Part shown: positions 17,396 to 27,011 of the stretch, one piece after another | Position numbering within the stretch: the stretch's first letter is position 1 | How the letters are laid out: every line of letters starts with the position of its first letter | Source: CAZNDN01 sp964571815 | GTDB taxonomy: Bacteria; Fibrobacterota; Chitinivibrionia; Chitinivibrionales; WJKA01 | DNA: 64,000 bases | Direction: 5' to 3' | NCBI GenBank assembly: GCA_964571815.1 | Contig: CAZNDN010000006.1 | Coordinates: 10,768 to 74,767 of the forward strand | The notes under the pieces: model-generated | Databases searched by the model: none | What the model saw: the letters and a program-made list of their open reading frames with translations, nothing else | Told to the model about the DNA's origin: nothing | Program-made: the position numbers and the translations under genes

Positions 17396-19024
17396 CTATC
17401 GGGCATGACAAACTCGTGAATACCGCCCGCTGGTCCGGCAGGAATTCGACGGCTTCTCGATAATCCTGTAGACTCGCCACCACGCGTCATGGTACGAAAG
17501 GCACAGTTCGTACGACGTGCCGTACCGTCGTCGAACCCCTTGCAGCAGATTCTCAAGGTCTTTCTCTTTTCCCGGCCGGGTAACGAGCAAGGTAATGTTC
17601 AAGTCATTTACAAGAGAAACAAACAGCGAATCCTCCCTGACGATCGGAAAGGAAACGCTGTTACGGTTTGTGAGAAACCCGAATTCCTTGCCGTCTCCCA
17701 ACCCGAAGTAGGCTTCATGCCCGCCAAGGTTCCGCCGAAGGAACGCAACCACGCCCGCCGTCTGCACCGGCCCGGGTCTTCTGTATACATGATGGCGGCG
17801 ATAGTAGTAGCGATGGGGGTTCACAATCGGCAGGGTGGTTGCCGCAAGGAGGGCTACGGCCACCAGACGGCGTCTTCTGAAAGAGAAAAACCCGGTAAAG
17901 ATGTCCAGAACGGTTTTGATCCCGAACATGTAGAGGAGCGGAAAAGCAAAAAGGACATAGCGTGGTCCCGACCAATCGCGGTGAGCGACCCAGAAGGCGA
18001 AGGGGAGGTGAGCGGCGGTAGTCAACAGCAGCAGCGGCATTCCGCGTGATCGGCGGTACCGGAAGGCCGAGGGGATCCAGAGCAGAAAGTAGGGAAGGAT
18101 CAGCCCGTGTTCGAACTTGACGGAAAGGCGAACGAAATCGAATGCGCCCGCAACCGGCCGCATCAGCACGTGTCCCGGACCGTATTTGCTCAGGTATGCA
18201 CCCGGTGACGGCTGGAGTCGGTCAATGTAGTCGTAGACGAAGAATCCACCGCCCGAGGCAACATGGAGAGGGTTGCCGAAACAGACGGCGTTCCTGATCC
18301 ACCAGGGCAAGGGAATCAACAGCAGTGGCGTCACGAGCAGGAGGAGGAACACGGGGGGGATCTCGCCTTTTTTCAGCCGGTACAGCCCGAGCAGAACCGG
18401 GGCGGGCCATGTCACCATGATGTTCGGTCGGACGTAGTACGCCAGGCCAAAGAGGACTCCGATGATGAGCCAGTAGCCTGGGCGCCGGAAATCAAGGGAC
18501 ACACCCGCGAGAAAAATCCCGTACATGGCCGCGGAGAACAGAGCTTCGGAGTATACGACTGAAGTCCATTCGATCTGCAGAAGGCTTATGGACGAGAACA
18601 ACAGGGTGAGGAGGGCGGTGAGACGTCCAAAGGTTTTCAGTGCAAGGAGAAAAAGCAGGATGTGCGCAATGCACGATGTCAGCACAACGGTTGAGCGGGC
18701 CACCTGGGTGCCGATTCCAAAAACCTTGAAAGCAAGCGCAAGGAGCACCGCGAGTCCCGGAAAGCGATAGTCGTCGGGTCGGGGTAATTCGCGCGGTTCA
18801 AGGAACGGGTGTTCGTACCAGCGGGTTGTGAATCCATTGCCGCGTGCCAACTCGGCCGCGACACTCATCCATGAGGGTTCGTCTCCTCCGGGGAGGGTAT
18901 CAAAGACGGTACGGTCATACCGCAGCCACAGTCCCGGCAGCAGCAGGGCAATGAAGAGGACAAGCGTGCCGTATCTTTTCAGCGCGGTTTCGCGCGTCGT
19001 TTCGGGAAGGTTCATGAGCGACAT
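17396..19024 (-). CDS. GT-C membrane glycosyltransferase (GT39/PMT-ArnT-like)
   Basis: A 542-residue protein with about 11-12 hydrophobic segments in the first 400 residues and a soluble C-terminal tail. The first outer loop carries 'LPGGDEPSWM', the acidic motif that GT-C enzymes use to bind metal or the lipid-phosphate donor. Such proteins transfer a sugar from polyprenyl-phosphate to protein, lipid A or polysaccharide on the periplasmic side. It is separated from the 106-aa Cys protein by about 70 bases, and both read on the minus strand. The target is unknown. Confidence 0.82.
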   Translation of the reverse strand: MSLMNLPETTRETALKRYGTLVLFIALLLPGLWLRYDRTVFDTLPGGDEPSWMSVAAELARGNGFTTRWYEHPFLEPRELPRPDDYRFPGLAVLLALAFKVFGIGTQVARSTVVLTSCIAHILLFLLALKTFGRLTALLTLLFSSISLLQIEWTSVVYSEALFSAAMYGIFLAGVSLDFRRPGYWLIIGVLFGLAYYVRPNIMVTWPAPVLLGLYRLKKGEIPPVFLLLLVTPLLLIPLPWWIRNAVCFGNPLHVASGGGFFVYDYIDRLQPSPGAYLSKYGPGHVLMRPVAGAFDFVRLSVKFEHGLILPYFLLWIPSAFRYRRSRGMPLLLLTTAAHLPFAFWVAHRDWSGPRYVLFAFPLLYMFGIKTVLDIFTGFFSFRRRRLVAVALLAATTLPIVNPHRYYYRRHHVYRRPGPVQTAGVVAFLRRNLGGHEAYFGLGDGKEFGFLTNRNSVSFPIVREDSLFVSLVNDLNITLLVTRPGKEKDLENLLQGVRRRYGTSYELCLSYHDAWWRVYRIIEKPSNSCRTSGRYSRVCHAR

Positions 19025-19097
19025 TGTCGCCTCCGCATGCGGGCCGGCGCCGGCCGCCCTACCGTGCGTTGTCGCTTCCCGCGACGCAATCCAGGGT

Positions 19098-19418
19098 TCA
19101 GCGCTTGCGTTTCGAAGCCTCGTAGTGAAGAATCGGATCGCACTTGCCCGGGTACTTCTCCGTGACCTTTTCGGAGCACCCCGACGACGTCAATTTGTCG
19201 CATGTCCGGCACACGTTTTTGAACCACTCATCGGTGATCCCGTGAGGCTTGGGGTTTTTGCCGCCCCCGGCTCCCACTTTGTCCAGTTTGTTAATAATTC
19301 CCTTGGCCATCGAAGCCATTTGCTTGACCTGGTCCTGGGGAGCCTGGCGTGCAACTATTTGCAGGTAGACCTGAAGTGCTTCCTGGACAAGGAGCTTTTC
19401 CTCATGAGAAAGGGACAT
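19098..19418 (-). CDS. Small protein with four C-terminal cysteines (106 aa)
   Basis: A 106-residue soluble protein. Residues 1-50 are helical ('MSLSHEEKLLVQEALQVYLQ'), and the C-terminal half holds four Cys in CRTCDK...GCSEK...KCDP, a pattern that could bind zinc or form disulfides. The ATG at 19418 is chosen because GGAG lies eight bases upstream; a longer frame reaching 19607 would run through the divergent gene. No family is recognised. The start lies 139 bases from the start of the divergent phosphatase gene, so the two share a control region. Confidence 0.65.
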   Translation of the reverse strand: MSLSHEEKLLVQEALQVYLQIVARQAPQDQVKQMASMAKGIINKLDKVGAGGGKNPKPHGITDEWFKNVCRTCDKLTSSGCSEKVTEKYPGKCDPILHYEASKRKR

Positions 19419-19557
19419 GATGTTCTCCGGAATGATTGTTTCAGTGTTGTCTTTTCGTGCAAAGCGCGGACACGGCTTTCCACGGACAAAAAATATATTT
19501 TGTGAATTCCTCTTCTCTGTTCCCGAAAAGGCAAATAGTTGCTCTCTGGAGGTGGTG

Positions 19558-20025
19558 GTGTACCATCTTGTGTTTGTCTGCACCGGTAATCTCTGTCGCA
19601 GTCCCATGGCGGAAGCGGTTCTCCGTCGCCGGTGGATGCAGATGGGGAGGAACGATCTGCACGTATCGTCTTCGGGAATTCACGCGAAGAAGGGCCAGGC
19701 TCCACCGGAGATGGTGACCGAGGTGTGTCGAGATGAGGGGCTGGACCTGTCGGCACACCTGTCGCGACCGCTTGATCCCAGGGAGCTTCAAGGTGCCGAT
19801 CTGGTTTTGACCATGGAGCCGGCCCAGGAACACTTTCTCAAGATCTTCTTTCCGCGTATTGCCGATCGGGTCGGTCTTCTTGCCGCATGGGGAACCGAAA
19901 GGGAAAAACGGCAGTCCATACCAGATCCCATGGGAGGCAAACGGAAAGCTTTCCAGAAGACCTGCGACAGGATAACTTTCCACATCGAACGGATTCTGCC
20001 CTTCCTGCTCGACCGCTTTTCCTGA
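19558..20025 (+). CDS. Low-molecular-weight protein tyrosine phosphatase (or arsenate reductase-like)
   Basis: A 155-residue protein with the LMW-PTP P-loop 'CTGNLCRSPMAEA' (C-x5-R-S) near the N-terminus and the general-acid 'IPDPMGG' near the C-terminus. GGAGG at 19548-19552 sets the GTG at 19558 as the start. In polysaccharide regions such phosphatases (Wzb/Etp type) dephosphorylate a tyrosine autokinase. No such kinase is present here, so that role is only suggested by the neighbouring glycan genes. It converges with the SDR gene, 49 bases away. Confidence 0.87.
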   Translation: MYHLVFVCTGNLCRSPMAEAVLRRRWMQMGRNDLHVSSSGIHAKKGQAPPEMVTEVCRDEGLDLSAHLSRPLDPRELQGADLVLTMEPAQEHFLKIFFPRIADRVGLLAAWGTEREKRQSIPDPMGGKRKAFQKTCDRITFHIERILPFLLDRFS

Positions 20026-20074
20026 ATTGGCTTTTCCAACCTCCGGCTGCCTGGTTGAGGAGCATTCGTCCGTG

Positions 20075-20785
20075 TCAGGTCAGCCGCCATCCTCCATCGA
20101 CAAACATTGTCTGCCCCGTAGCGTACGTATCCTCGACCAGGTGAGCAAAGGCTCTGCGAAGCGAATCCACGCGCCCGACTTCTTTGAGCGGTACCTGTGC
20201 ACGAAGCCGTTTGAAACCTTTCTCCCCGCTCTCCGAAGACGGGAGCATGGCACCGGGCGCGACCGCGTTGACCCTTATGGCGGGACCGTAGCATACGGCC
20301 AGCAGTTCGGTAAGTTCTCCGAGAAGACGCTTTGAGAGGCGGTAGTTCTGGAAGGGTCTATCGCGCTCTTCCGCCTTGGCATCGGTGATGTTCACGATCC
20401 AGCCTTGCCCGACGTGTTTCCTGAATGCATCGCAGAGCCGAAGGGGGATCAGGGTATTGGTTCGCAAGAGGCGTTGAGCATTCTCCAGGTCGAGCAAATC
20501 GCCTTTCATGAAGATGGATGCGTTGTTGACCAGACCGCATAATTTCGGAGCTTTCCGTAGCGCCTGCAACAGCACCTCTTCTTCCCGGCCGTCCAGATCG
20601 GCCTTCACAAAGGCCGCCCGGTCGCGAAAAGATTTGTTCCGGCTGAGCCACCGAACCGCCTCCTCACGGTGGGACCGGTAATGCAGCACCACGTCGAATC
20701 CCTGGTCGAGGGACTCTTGTGCCAGGTAGAAACCCAGCCGTTTGGCCCCCGATGTAATGAGAACAGCCTTGTTGTGCAATTGCAT
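20075..20785 (-). CDS. Pteridine-reductase-like short-chain dehydrogenase
   Basis: A 236-residue classical SDR: 'VLITSGAKRLGFYLA' (cofactor site with the Arg typical of NADPH-dependent pteridine reductases), 'HYRSH', 'LVNNAS', catalytic 'YRLSK' and a closing 'GQTMFVDGGWRL'. The TSGAKRLG and HYRS features point to PTR1/FolM-like dihydropteridine or dihydromonapterin reductases rather than FabG. The ATG at 20785 follows AGGCGG; the frame is open further upstream, but into repeat sequence. The formyltransferase upstream in the window also depends on folate, but a link is speculative. Confidence 0.78.
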   Translation of the reverse strand: MQLHNKAVLITSGAKRLGFYLAQESLDQGFDVVLHYRSHREEAVRWLSRNKSFRDRAAFVKADLDGREEEVLLQALRKAPKLCGLVNNASIFMKGDLLDLENAQRLLRTNTLIPLRLCDAFRKHVGQGWIVNITDAKAEERDRPFQNYRLSKRLLGELTELLAVCYGPAIRVNAVAPGAMLPSSESGEKGFKRLRAQVPLKEVGRVDSLRRAFAHLVEDTYATGQTMFVDGGWRLT

Positions 20786-21090
20786 CCGATACCGCCTTTC
20801 GCGATTCAGGGGTGCCTTGATCCTGCCCGCGTTCCGAGATCGTGATGTCGTGTCGCTACAAAATATCTCGTGTCGGATGGGCGGCAACAGCGACGCTTTC
20901 GATCGACGCCGTTGCCCTCTACCCCACCCGCGAACCATTTTTTGTCGTATTTGCCGGGTACTTAACCTGTTGATTCTATTGATCTGCTCTGCTGAGTTCA
21001 GTCGAAGCATGAGCCCTTCGACCTTGCTCGGGACCGGTGCAGGGGGAGCGGTCATTTCTGGTCAACCTTGCGGATGGAACGGGGGGCCGG
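20786..21090. other. Intergenic stretch carrying a dispersed repeat
   Basis: About 305 bases between divergent genes (SDR and amidase). It contains one copy of the GTCGAAGCATGAGCCC-type repeat (20991-21031) and no recognisable gene. No clear promoter pair was seen. Confidence 0.5.
20991..21031. repeat. Dispersed palindromic repeat, copy A
   Basis: The 41-base segment contains GTCGAAGCATGAGCCC followed by TTCGACCTTGCTCGG. Its reverse complement shares GGGCTCATGCTTCGAC with the copies at 40441-40462, 40596-40617 and, rearranged, 63637-63689. Confidence 0.7.
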
Positions 21091-21723
21091 GTGCGTATTA
21101 TCGAGTGTTTGCTTGATTGCCGTAACGGGACGGAAGCGGGGACGACTCGGATAGGGAAGGTCGTTGCCGGCCGGGGAAAGAGGCATCTGTGGAGTCCGCG
21201 ACCGACGAGCAGGATTGATACGGTGGTAATTCATTACTGCAGTGCGGTTCGTGTGGACAGGGCTCGTCGATTCAGCGTGCCGCGTATCGTGCTTCTGCTG
21301 GCTGAGTTGGGAGTCAGCGCTCACTACCTGATCAGCCGGCACGGCGGACTCTTCAGGCTTGTCCCGGAACAACACAGCGCCTGGCATTGCGGTCCCAGCG
21401 TGATGCCGTCGCCCGACTTACGGAATCGAGTGAACGATTTCAGCATCGGAATCGAGCTGGTTGCCACCGACGAGTCCGGATTTACGGAAAGCCAGTATCG
21501 CTCGCTCGGCAATTTGTGCACGGATATTGCGATCCGTCGGGGCCCCCGACTGCGTTTCCTGGGTCATGAGCACGTTGCGGGAGCGGAAGCGGTCGGAAGG
21601 GGCTTGCGGAACGATGCGAAATCGGATCCGGGGCCTTTGTTCGATTGGAAGCGCCTCGCCGCGAATGTGCGGGGCCTGCTTTCCGGAAAGGCTTCCGGCG
21701 TACCGATGTTCCCTGAAGGTTGA
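21091..21723 (+). CDS. N-acetylmuramoyl-L-alanine amidase, AmpD/Amidase_2 family
   Basis: A 210-residue zinc amidase. 'VVIHYCSA' gives the first zinc His, 'SAHYLISRHG' and 'AWHCGPS' are core motifs, 'SIGIELV' is the conserved Glu strand, and 'LGHEHVAG' plus 'DPGPLFDW' give the second His and the Asp ligand. These match Amidase_2 enzymes that cut the MurNAc-L-Ala bond in peptidoglycan recycling. No signal peptide is seen, so a cytoplasmic AmpD role is likely. The GTG at 21091 after a G-rich stretch is chosen; an upstream in-frame start (21037) abuts the repeat and lacks family-like sequence. Confidence 0.88.
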   Translation: MRIIECLLDCRNGTEAGTTRIGKVVAGRGKRHLWSPRPTSRIDTVVIHYCSAVRVDRARRFSVPRIVLLLAELGVSAHYLISRHGGLFRLVPEQHSAWHCGPSVMPSPDLRNRVNDFSIGIELVATDESGFTESQYRSLGNLCTDIAIRRGPRLRFLGHEHVAGAEAVGRGLRNDAKSDPGPLFDWKRLAANVRGLLSGKASGVPMFPEG

Positions 21724-22006
21724 AACCGTATGCCCCAACAAAGCATTTTATTAGACGCTATGATATACTTTGTGGTTCGGAGATCGGCATCTGCAACTCA
21801 CGAACCGAGGGCCCCGGCGGGTATGATGGGGGTTCTGCGAGTCGAAAGTCGGTTTGTAACCGGGTCACATGCCGGGCGGACGCCGGATGATAACGGGGTT
21901 CGCCGGGATGGGCGCAACGGGTTGTATCACGAAGATTCATAGGGCTACGCCGAGTGGGTCACGGGGGCGGATCATTTTCTTACCGAGCAGCGAAGGAGGT
22001 GGCGCG

Positions 22007-25000
22007 ATGCGTGTCAAGTATCTGAGTGTCTTCCTGTGTTTGTTGCTGAGCCTTGCATCAGCGCTGAAAGCCGATGAAACAATGGACAAGCTGATGAAGG
22101 CCGGCAAATACAAGGAGGCGATTGAGCATGCCGACAACAACCTTCCTCCTGCACAACGGTCATCCGCCGTATGGGTTCAGGTTGCGCGGGCAAACGAGAA
22201 ACTGGGGCTGACCGAAAAGGCACTTGCCTGCTTTCTGGTATCCACCCGCAGCAATCCCGACGACTACGCCTCACATCTTGGAGCAGCCAGGATTTACAAC
22301 AAGCTCGGTCAGCACGATCGCGCATTGTCAATGGCCAGGAAGGCCCTTGACTTGAAGTTTACCGGTAAGGCGGCATGGGAGTATGCCGATGCCTGCATCA
22401 AGCTGGACCGCTCGACCGAGGCCAGGAAGGCATTGGAGAAAGTGATTGAGACCGATCCCGGCAATGTCACGGCAAATCGTGAGCTGGGCAACATCTACTA
22501 CGACGACAGGCAGTATCGGCAGGCGGTTCCGTTGCTGAAGAAATCGTATGAAACCAGGAAAGATCCGGAGGTGGCCTACAAGCTCGGGAAGGCCATGCTG
22601 GAATCGGGAGACCTTGAAGGCGCCCGCGAGTTCTTGAAGAAGGCATTGAAAGCCAGGCCCGGCATGCGTCAGGCGCAACTGGATCTGGCACGAACGAGCT
22701 TCGCAATGGGGGATCATGCTGCTGCTGTCGAGCAATATGGAAAGGCTCTTCCCCGGGCCAGGGCCGAGGCCGGCGACTACTTCAACCTTGCCGTGGCCGG
22801 AGAGAAGACCGGGGACACCAAGGGGGCGATGAATGCTTATGAACAGGCAATCAAGGAGTTCGGAGCATCTCGCTCGACCGATGCGCTTACGGCGCGGATG
22901 AAGGTTGGACGGGCCGAGTTGAAGAACAATGAATATCAGTCGGCACTCGGCCATTTCAAATTCATCAAAATAGCCGACAAGGACAACACGATCGCTCCCG
23001 ACATACATTTCCTGCTTGCGGAAGCGCACGAGGGGCTGAAGCAGTATGACGAGGCGATTGCGAGCCTGGAAGAGGCTATCAAGAAGGATGCCAGGAATAT
23101 CGAGGCGTACGCCCGCCTTGCAGACATGTACAAAAAGAACGATATGGAACAAAAGGCGAAAGCCACGTATGAGAAGATGATCAGTTTGAGTCCCGACGAT
23201 CCGGAAGTGTACCTCATTCTCGGACAGTACAATCTCAAGGAAGAGAACTATTCGCAGGCAAAAGACCTCTTTCAGAAAAGCAATACGCTTCATCGAACAC
23301 CTCAGGCCCTCGAGGGTATTGCGGAGGCCGCCGCGGGACTGCAGAAATGGGACGTGGCACTGGATGCGGCCGAGTCGGCAATCAAGCTTGATCCGGACAG
23401 GGCCGATGCCCGGAAGGTTCTTGCCGAAGCATACATGGAAGCGCGGAATTACGAGTCCGCCGTTGACCATTTGGAGTTTCTGGTCAATAAGAAACCCTCG
23501 GACCTCCAGCAGTGGAAAAACCTCGCTCTTTGCTACGACAAGACCGGCCAGACCGAGAAACGGGCAAAGGCCGACGCGAGAATCATCGCGCTGGATAAGA
23601 AGGCTGTCGATGCCCGGATGCGGCAGGGCGAATACCTGTTGAAAAAGAAAGACCTCGACGGTGCTTATTCCGTCTTTCGCGAGTTGTCGCTGCTGGAGCC
23701 CGACAATCCGGAAGTGTTCAAAAACCTGTATCGTGTCTGCAAGCGGACCGACAGAAACGAGGCTGCCCTGGGCTACGTGAAGAAATACCTTGAGCTTCGG
23801 CCTAAGGATGCGGTGGCCCAGAGAGACCTGGGAGATCTTCTGTACGGCAAGAAGGACATGGACGGAGCGCTGGCGGCATATCGTCGCGCCCTGGAGATCG
23901 ATCCGCGCATTTCTGGTTTCTTCGAGCGATATGCCGAGATTGTAATCGCCAAAGGGGAGCACGATGAAGCCATTCGGGCGCTTAAGGGCAAGATCCGGGC
24001 CGGAGACGCCACCGTCGACGACTATTCCACACTGGGTATGATTTACCAGAAGAAGGATATGCATCGGCAGGCAATAGAGAACTACCAGAAAGCGCTGGAG
24101 TTGGATCCGCAACAGGCCGATGTGTTGGCTGCTCTCGGGGAAAGCCAGGCGGCATCGGGGCAGACCAACGAGGCAATCATTACGTACGAGCAGGTGCTGA
24201 TGATGAACCCCGGGGCGACCAAGGAACATAAGGCGCTGGGGGATCTCTACATGAAAGCCGGTAAGACCGAGCAGGCCATGAAGGCGTATGGGAAGTACAT
24301 GGAGAACGTGCCCCGGGACAACGAGGTGGCCAAAACCGTGGGTATGCATTACGTGCGGCGGAAGCAGTGGGCCGAGGCGGTCAAGAATCTCGAAAAGATC
24401 AGCGGGAAAGAAGCTCAGAATTTTGAGTTGCTCCTGACCATGGGAGAAGCCTATCTGAATCTGAAGGACTACGACAAGGTGATTCAGACGTATGAGGGGC
24501 TCAAGAGGCGCAATCCGAACCTGAAAAGCCTGAAGATGATTTACCGTTCGCTGGGAGATGCCTATGAGGCGAAGGGAAACAATACCAAAGCCGCCGATGC
24601 CTACGCCTCATACATCGGACTCCAGGGCGTGCGAGACGCGGACGCCGCGTACAAGGTAGCGTTGCTCCAGGAAAAGACGAACCCCGCCGCGGCAAAGCGC
24701 ATCTACGAAAAGAATACGACAACCTACCCCGGCGATTATCGGAACTACCTGCGCCTGGGCCTGATGTATGCCGAGGACAAGGAAACGCTGGACAAGTCGG
24801 TGGCGATGTTCAATAGGATTACATCGATGGCGGATTCAATTCCGCTCATCTGGCTCAAGCTTGCCGAAGTCTACGGGAAGCAGGGCAGGAAGGACCGGGA
24901 GCTTGAGGCTTATCGGGCCTATATCAAGGCCGAGCCTCAGAATCCCAAGGCCAACAAGCGTATCGGGATGATCCTGGTGGAGAATCGAAAGTACAAGGAG

Positions 25001-25705
25001 GGGCTCATTTATCTGGAGACCGCCAGTACGCTTGCGCCGAAGGATCCGGAGGTACTCAAGGCCCTTGCCCGGGGCTATGCGGGGACGGCCCGCCCGGAAG
25101 AGGCGATCAAGGCATTGGTGAAGGCCAAGGCGCTTGAGCCGAAAGATCTGGAGCTGAGGAGGGAGCTGTACCGGCTGTATCGGCGTACCGGTCAGCAGAG
25201 GGAGGCGAAGCAGGAGATCGAAGAACTGCTCAAAATCGATCCCTCCGACAACGACACGCGCCTCATCTATGCGCAGTTGCTCTACGATGAGAAGAAATAC
25301 AAGGAAGCCGGAGAGGCGGTCGAGAATATCATGGCAACAGCCCCGAGCAGAGACGCGCTCATGATGCTTGGTAAGATCCAGACGGCGCAGAAGGACTACC
25401 AGCAGGCTCTGGCCACGTACGACGAGGTGATTTCAATGGAGAATTATGCGCCTGCCCTGTATGAAAAGGCTGAACTTTTTCGCAATCACGGAAAGCAATT
25501 GGACAAGAGTCCCAAGTGGGCGGAGACCTTCTACGAACGCGCCCTCCGTGCGGACCCGGAATTCGGATTGGCCGAGCTGGGACTCGCACGTCTCCAGAAA
25601 CTGTGGAAGAGGGATGATCTCTACATGAAGCATCTCACGAACGCAAAACGGCTGAGCCCGAACAACCCCGAAATCATGGCCGAGTGGCGTAAGGCCAACA
25701 AGTAG
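22007..25705 (+). CDS. Giant TPR protein 1 (exported, 1232 aa)
   Basis: A 1232-residue protein with a signal peptide (residues 1 to about 23, 'LSVFLCLLLSLASALKA'), then TPR units to the end, by eye more than 25. AAGGAGG at 21993-21999, seven bases before the ATG, fixes the start. Units read like 'ALAAYRRALEIDPR' and 'AIENYQKALELDPQ'. Residues from about 521 to 1080 correspond in register to a 555-residue block found twice in the second giant TPR gene at 31687. The protein is probably periplasmic or lipid-free secreted, acting as an assembly scaffold; partners are unknown. It precedes an ECF sigma factor gene by 195 bases. Confidence 0.9.
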   Translation: MRVKYLSVFLCLLLSLASALKADETMDKLMKAGKYKEAIEHADNNLPPAQRSSAVWVQVARANEKLGLTEKALACFLVSTRSNPDDYASHLGAARIYNKLGQHDRALSMARKALDLKFTGKAAWEYADACIKLDRSTEARKALEKVIETDPGNVTANRELGNIYYDDRQYRQAVPLLKKSYETRKDPEVAYKLGKAMLESGDLEGAREFLKKALKARPGMRQAQLDLARTSFAMGDHAAAVEQYGKALPRARAEAGDYFNLAVAGEKTGDTKGAMNAYEQAIKEFGASRSTDALTARMKVGRAELKNNEYQSALGHFKFIKIADKDNTIAPDIHFLLAEAHEGLKQYDEAIASLEEAIKKDARNIEAYARLADMYKKNDMEQKAKATYEKMISLSPDDPEVYLILGQYNLKEENYSQAKDLFQKSNTLHRTPQALEGIAEAAAGLQKWDVALDAAESAIKLDPDRADARKVLAEAYMEARNYESAVDHLEFLVNKKPSDLQQWKNLALCYDKTGQTEKRAKADARIIALDKKAVDARMRQGEYLLKKKDLDGAYSVFRELSLLEPDNPEVFKNLYRVCKRTDRNEAALGYVKKYLELRPKDAVAQRDLGDLLYGKKDMDGALAAYRRALEIDPRISGFFERYAEIVIAKGEHDEAIRALKGKIRAGDATVDDYSTLGMIYQKKDMHRQAIENYQKALELDPQQADVLAALGESQAASGQTNEAIITYEQVLMMNPGATKEHKALGDLYMKAGKTEQAMKAYGKYMENVPRDNEVAKTVGMHYVRRKQWAEAVKNLEKISGKEAQNFELLLTMGEAYLNLKDYDKVIQTYEGLKRRNPNLKSLKMIYRSLGDAYEAKGNNTKAADAYASYIGLQGVRDADAAYKVALLQEKTNPAAAKRIYEKNTTTYPGDYRNYLRLGLMYAEDKETLDKSVAMFNRITSMADSIPLIWLKLAEVYGKQGRKDRELEAYRAYIKAEPQNPKANKRIGMILVENRKYKEGLIYLETASTLAPKDPEVLKALARGYAGTARPEEAIKALVKAKALEPKDLELRRELYRLYRRTGQQREAKQEIEELLKIDPSDNDTRLIYAQLLYDEKKYKEAGEAVENIMATAPSRDALMMLGKIQTAQKDYQQALATYDEVISMENYAPALYEKAELFRNHGKQLDKSPKWAETFYERALRADPEFGLAELGLARLQKLWKRDDLYMKHLTNAKRLSPNNPEIMAEWRKANK

Positions 25706-25900
25706 TCGGGAGGGTGAAGGTGCGGTGTCGTCCGGCAGGTATGCGGGGAAGCAGCGGACGATGGGATGTCTCGGGACGACACGGAACGGCGAGTTCCTTC
25801 AGAGCTGCATGCCGGCCGTTGGATGCGCGGCCGGGCGCGCTGTCTACCAACGCTGGAGAAAAAGTACCGATTATACAATATCCCCATCCCCCGGATCGTA

Positions 25901-26467
25901 ATGAATACTAAGAAGCAGTATGAAGACAAAGAACTCTTCGACCTCTGGTTAAAAGGTGACAAAAGGGGTTTCGAACGCCTCTACGAGAAGTACAAATACA
26001 GAGTGTTTGGCTTCTTGATGAAAATGACCGGAGATCGGGACCGGGCGGAAGACCTCCTCCAGGATACATTTATCGCAGCGTTACGAAACGCGGAGCAGTT
26101 CGATCGAAACCGGAGTTTTCTCAGTTGGATATTTGGAATCGCACACAAACGGGCCATAGACTATTTCCGCCATGCAAAAGTCGAAACGGAACATGAGTCC
26201 GATACGGGTGGCTCCGTGGGGCGGGAGCTGGATGCTCCCGACAAGTCTCTTGACAAAAAGAGAATGCGGAGTGTGATCGCGGAAGCCGCTCAGCAGCTTG
26301 ATCCTCTGCAGAGGGAAGTGTTTCTCTTGCGTGAACTGGCCGATGTGCCATTCAAGGATATTGCACGAATTATGGACTGTCCTCTCAATACGGCGCTCGG
26401 AAGAATGCGACTCGCTTTGAGAAACATCCGGAAAGAACTCCAGAAAAGAGGTATCCATGGAGTGTAG
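25901..26467 (+). CDS. ECF-type RNA polymerase sigma factor
   Basis: A 188-residue sigma70-family factor with region 2 ('FERLYEKYKYRVFGFL', 'GDRDRAEDLLQDTF', 'SWIFGIAHKRAIDYFR') and region 4 ('LDPLQREVFLLREL', 'DIARIMDCPLNTALGRMRLA', the HTH that reads the -35 element). It lacks regions 1.1 and 3, as ECF factors do. Its end overlaps the downstream anti-sigma gene by 11 bases, the usual coupling of sigma and its inhibitor. It likely responds to an envelope signal. An AT-rich patch (about 25870-25880) upstream could be part of its promoter, but no clear pair is seen. Confidence 0.93.
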   Translation: MNTKKQYEDKELFDLWLKGDKRGFERLYEKYKYRVFGFLMKMTGDRDRAEDLLQDTFIAALRNAEQFDRNRSFLSWIFGIAHKRAIDYFRHAKVETEHESDTGGSVGRELDAPDKSLDKKRMRSVIAEAAQQLDPLQREVFLLRELADVPFKDIARIMDCPLNTALGRMRLALRNIRKELQKRGIHGV

Positions 26468-27011
26468 AACCTGGGAAGAACAAGGGTTGCTGTACGTTTC
26501 GGGGGAGTTGGAAACGGAACAACGCGCTGATTTTGAGAGGCATACACATGTGTGCCCGCAGTGCCGTGGAGAGCTTGATGCTTACCATCTTCTTAAACAA
26601 AGTTTTTTTAACTCCGAATTTCTTGCCGAATCTCCCTCCGATTCGACGGACCGCAAAATTCTCGAACACGCGGGTCATCGTCCGATAGTGACCTCTCTTG
26701 GGCTTTTTTCCACTGTTATTAAAAAGACAACGGTGGCGCTGTTACTTCTGCTTCTCGGGTTCGGAGGAACCGGTTATGTGGTGTATGTCATGCGTTCTGT
26801 GGCCGATGAACAACCGGTGGCGGGAAATCAGTCTCCTCATGCCGTGCCGGGCGACAACGAGGTTGTGGTTCAAGGGGAAGCCGGGACATCGGATTCCTCC
26901 CGAGCCGACAGCGGTGCCGCCACGGTAGATTCCCGACCCTTTGGCGAGAGATTGGGCAACTCCGATCGAGGTGGCGTCGCCCCCGGTGTACCGGTTGACG
27001 CCACGAGATAG
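26457..27011 (+). CDS. Zinc-finger-type transmembrane anti-sigma factor
   Basis: A 184-residue protein. The N-terminal ~75 residues form an anti-sigma domain with 'FERHTHVCPQC' (H-x3-C-x2-C), the zinc-binding ZAS motif. A single membrane segment follows at about residues 92-111 ('VALLLLLLGFGGTGYVVYV'). The periplasmic tail of about 70 residues is acidic and low-complexity with no recognised sensor domain. It overlaps the ECF sigma gene by 11 bases. It probably holds the sigma factor at the membrane until proteolysed or triggered. Regulon unknown; the flanking TPR genes are candidates. Confidence 0.85.
   Translation: MECRTWEEQGLLYVSGELETEQRADFERHTHVCPQCRGELDAYHLLKQSFFNSEFLAESPSDSTDRKILEHAGHRPIVTSLGLFSTVIKKTTVALLLLLLGFGGTGYVVYVMRSVADEQPVAGNQSPHAVPGDNEVVVQGEAGTSDSSRADSGAATVDSRPFGERLGNSDRGGVAPGVPVDATR

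Noticed and set aside
444..19418. Exosortase (XrtA) system
   Set aside because: The deacetylase is of the type found with exosortase, but no exosortase, PEP-CTERM protein or chain-length kinase was found.
22328..24349. Long open frame (673 codons) antisense to TPR giant 1
   Set aside because: It mirrors codon bias of the TPR gene; its product is low-complexity, without motif or ribosome site. The sense strand has a clear signal peptide and TPR units.
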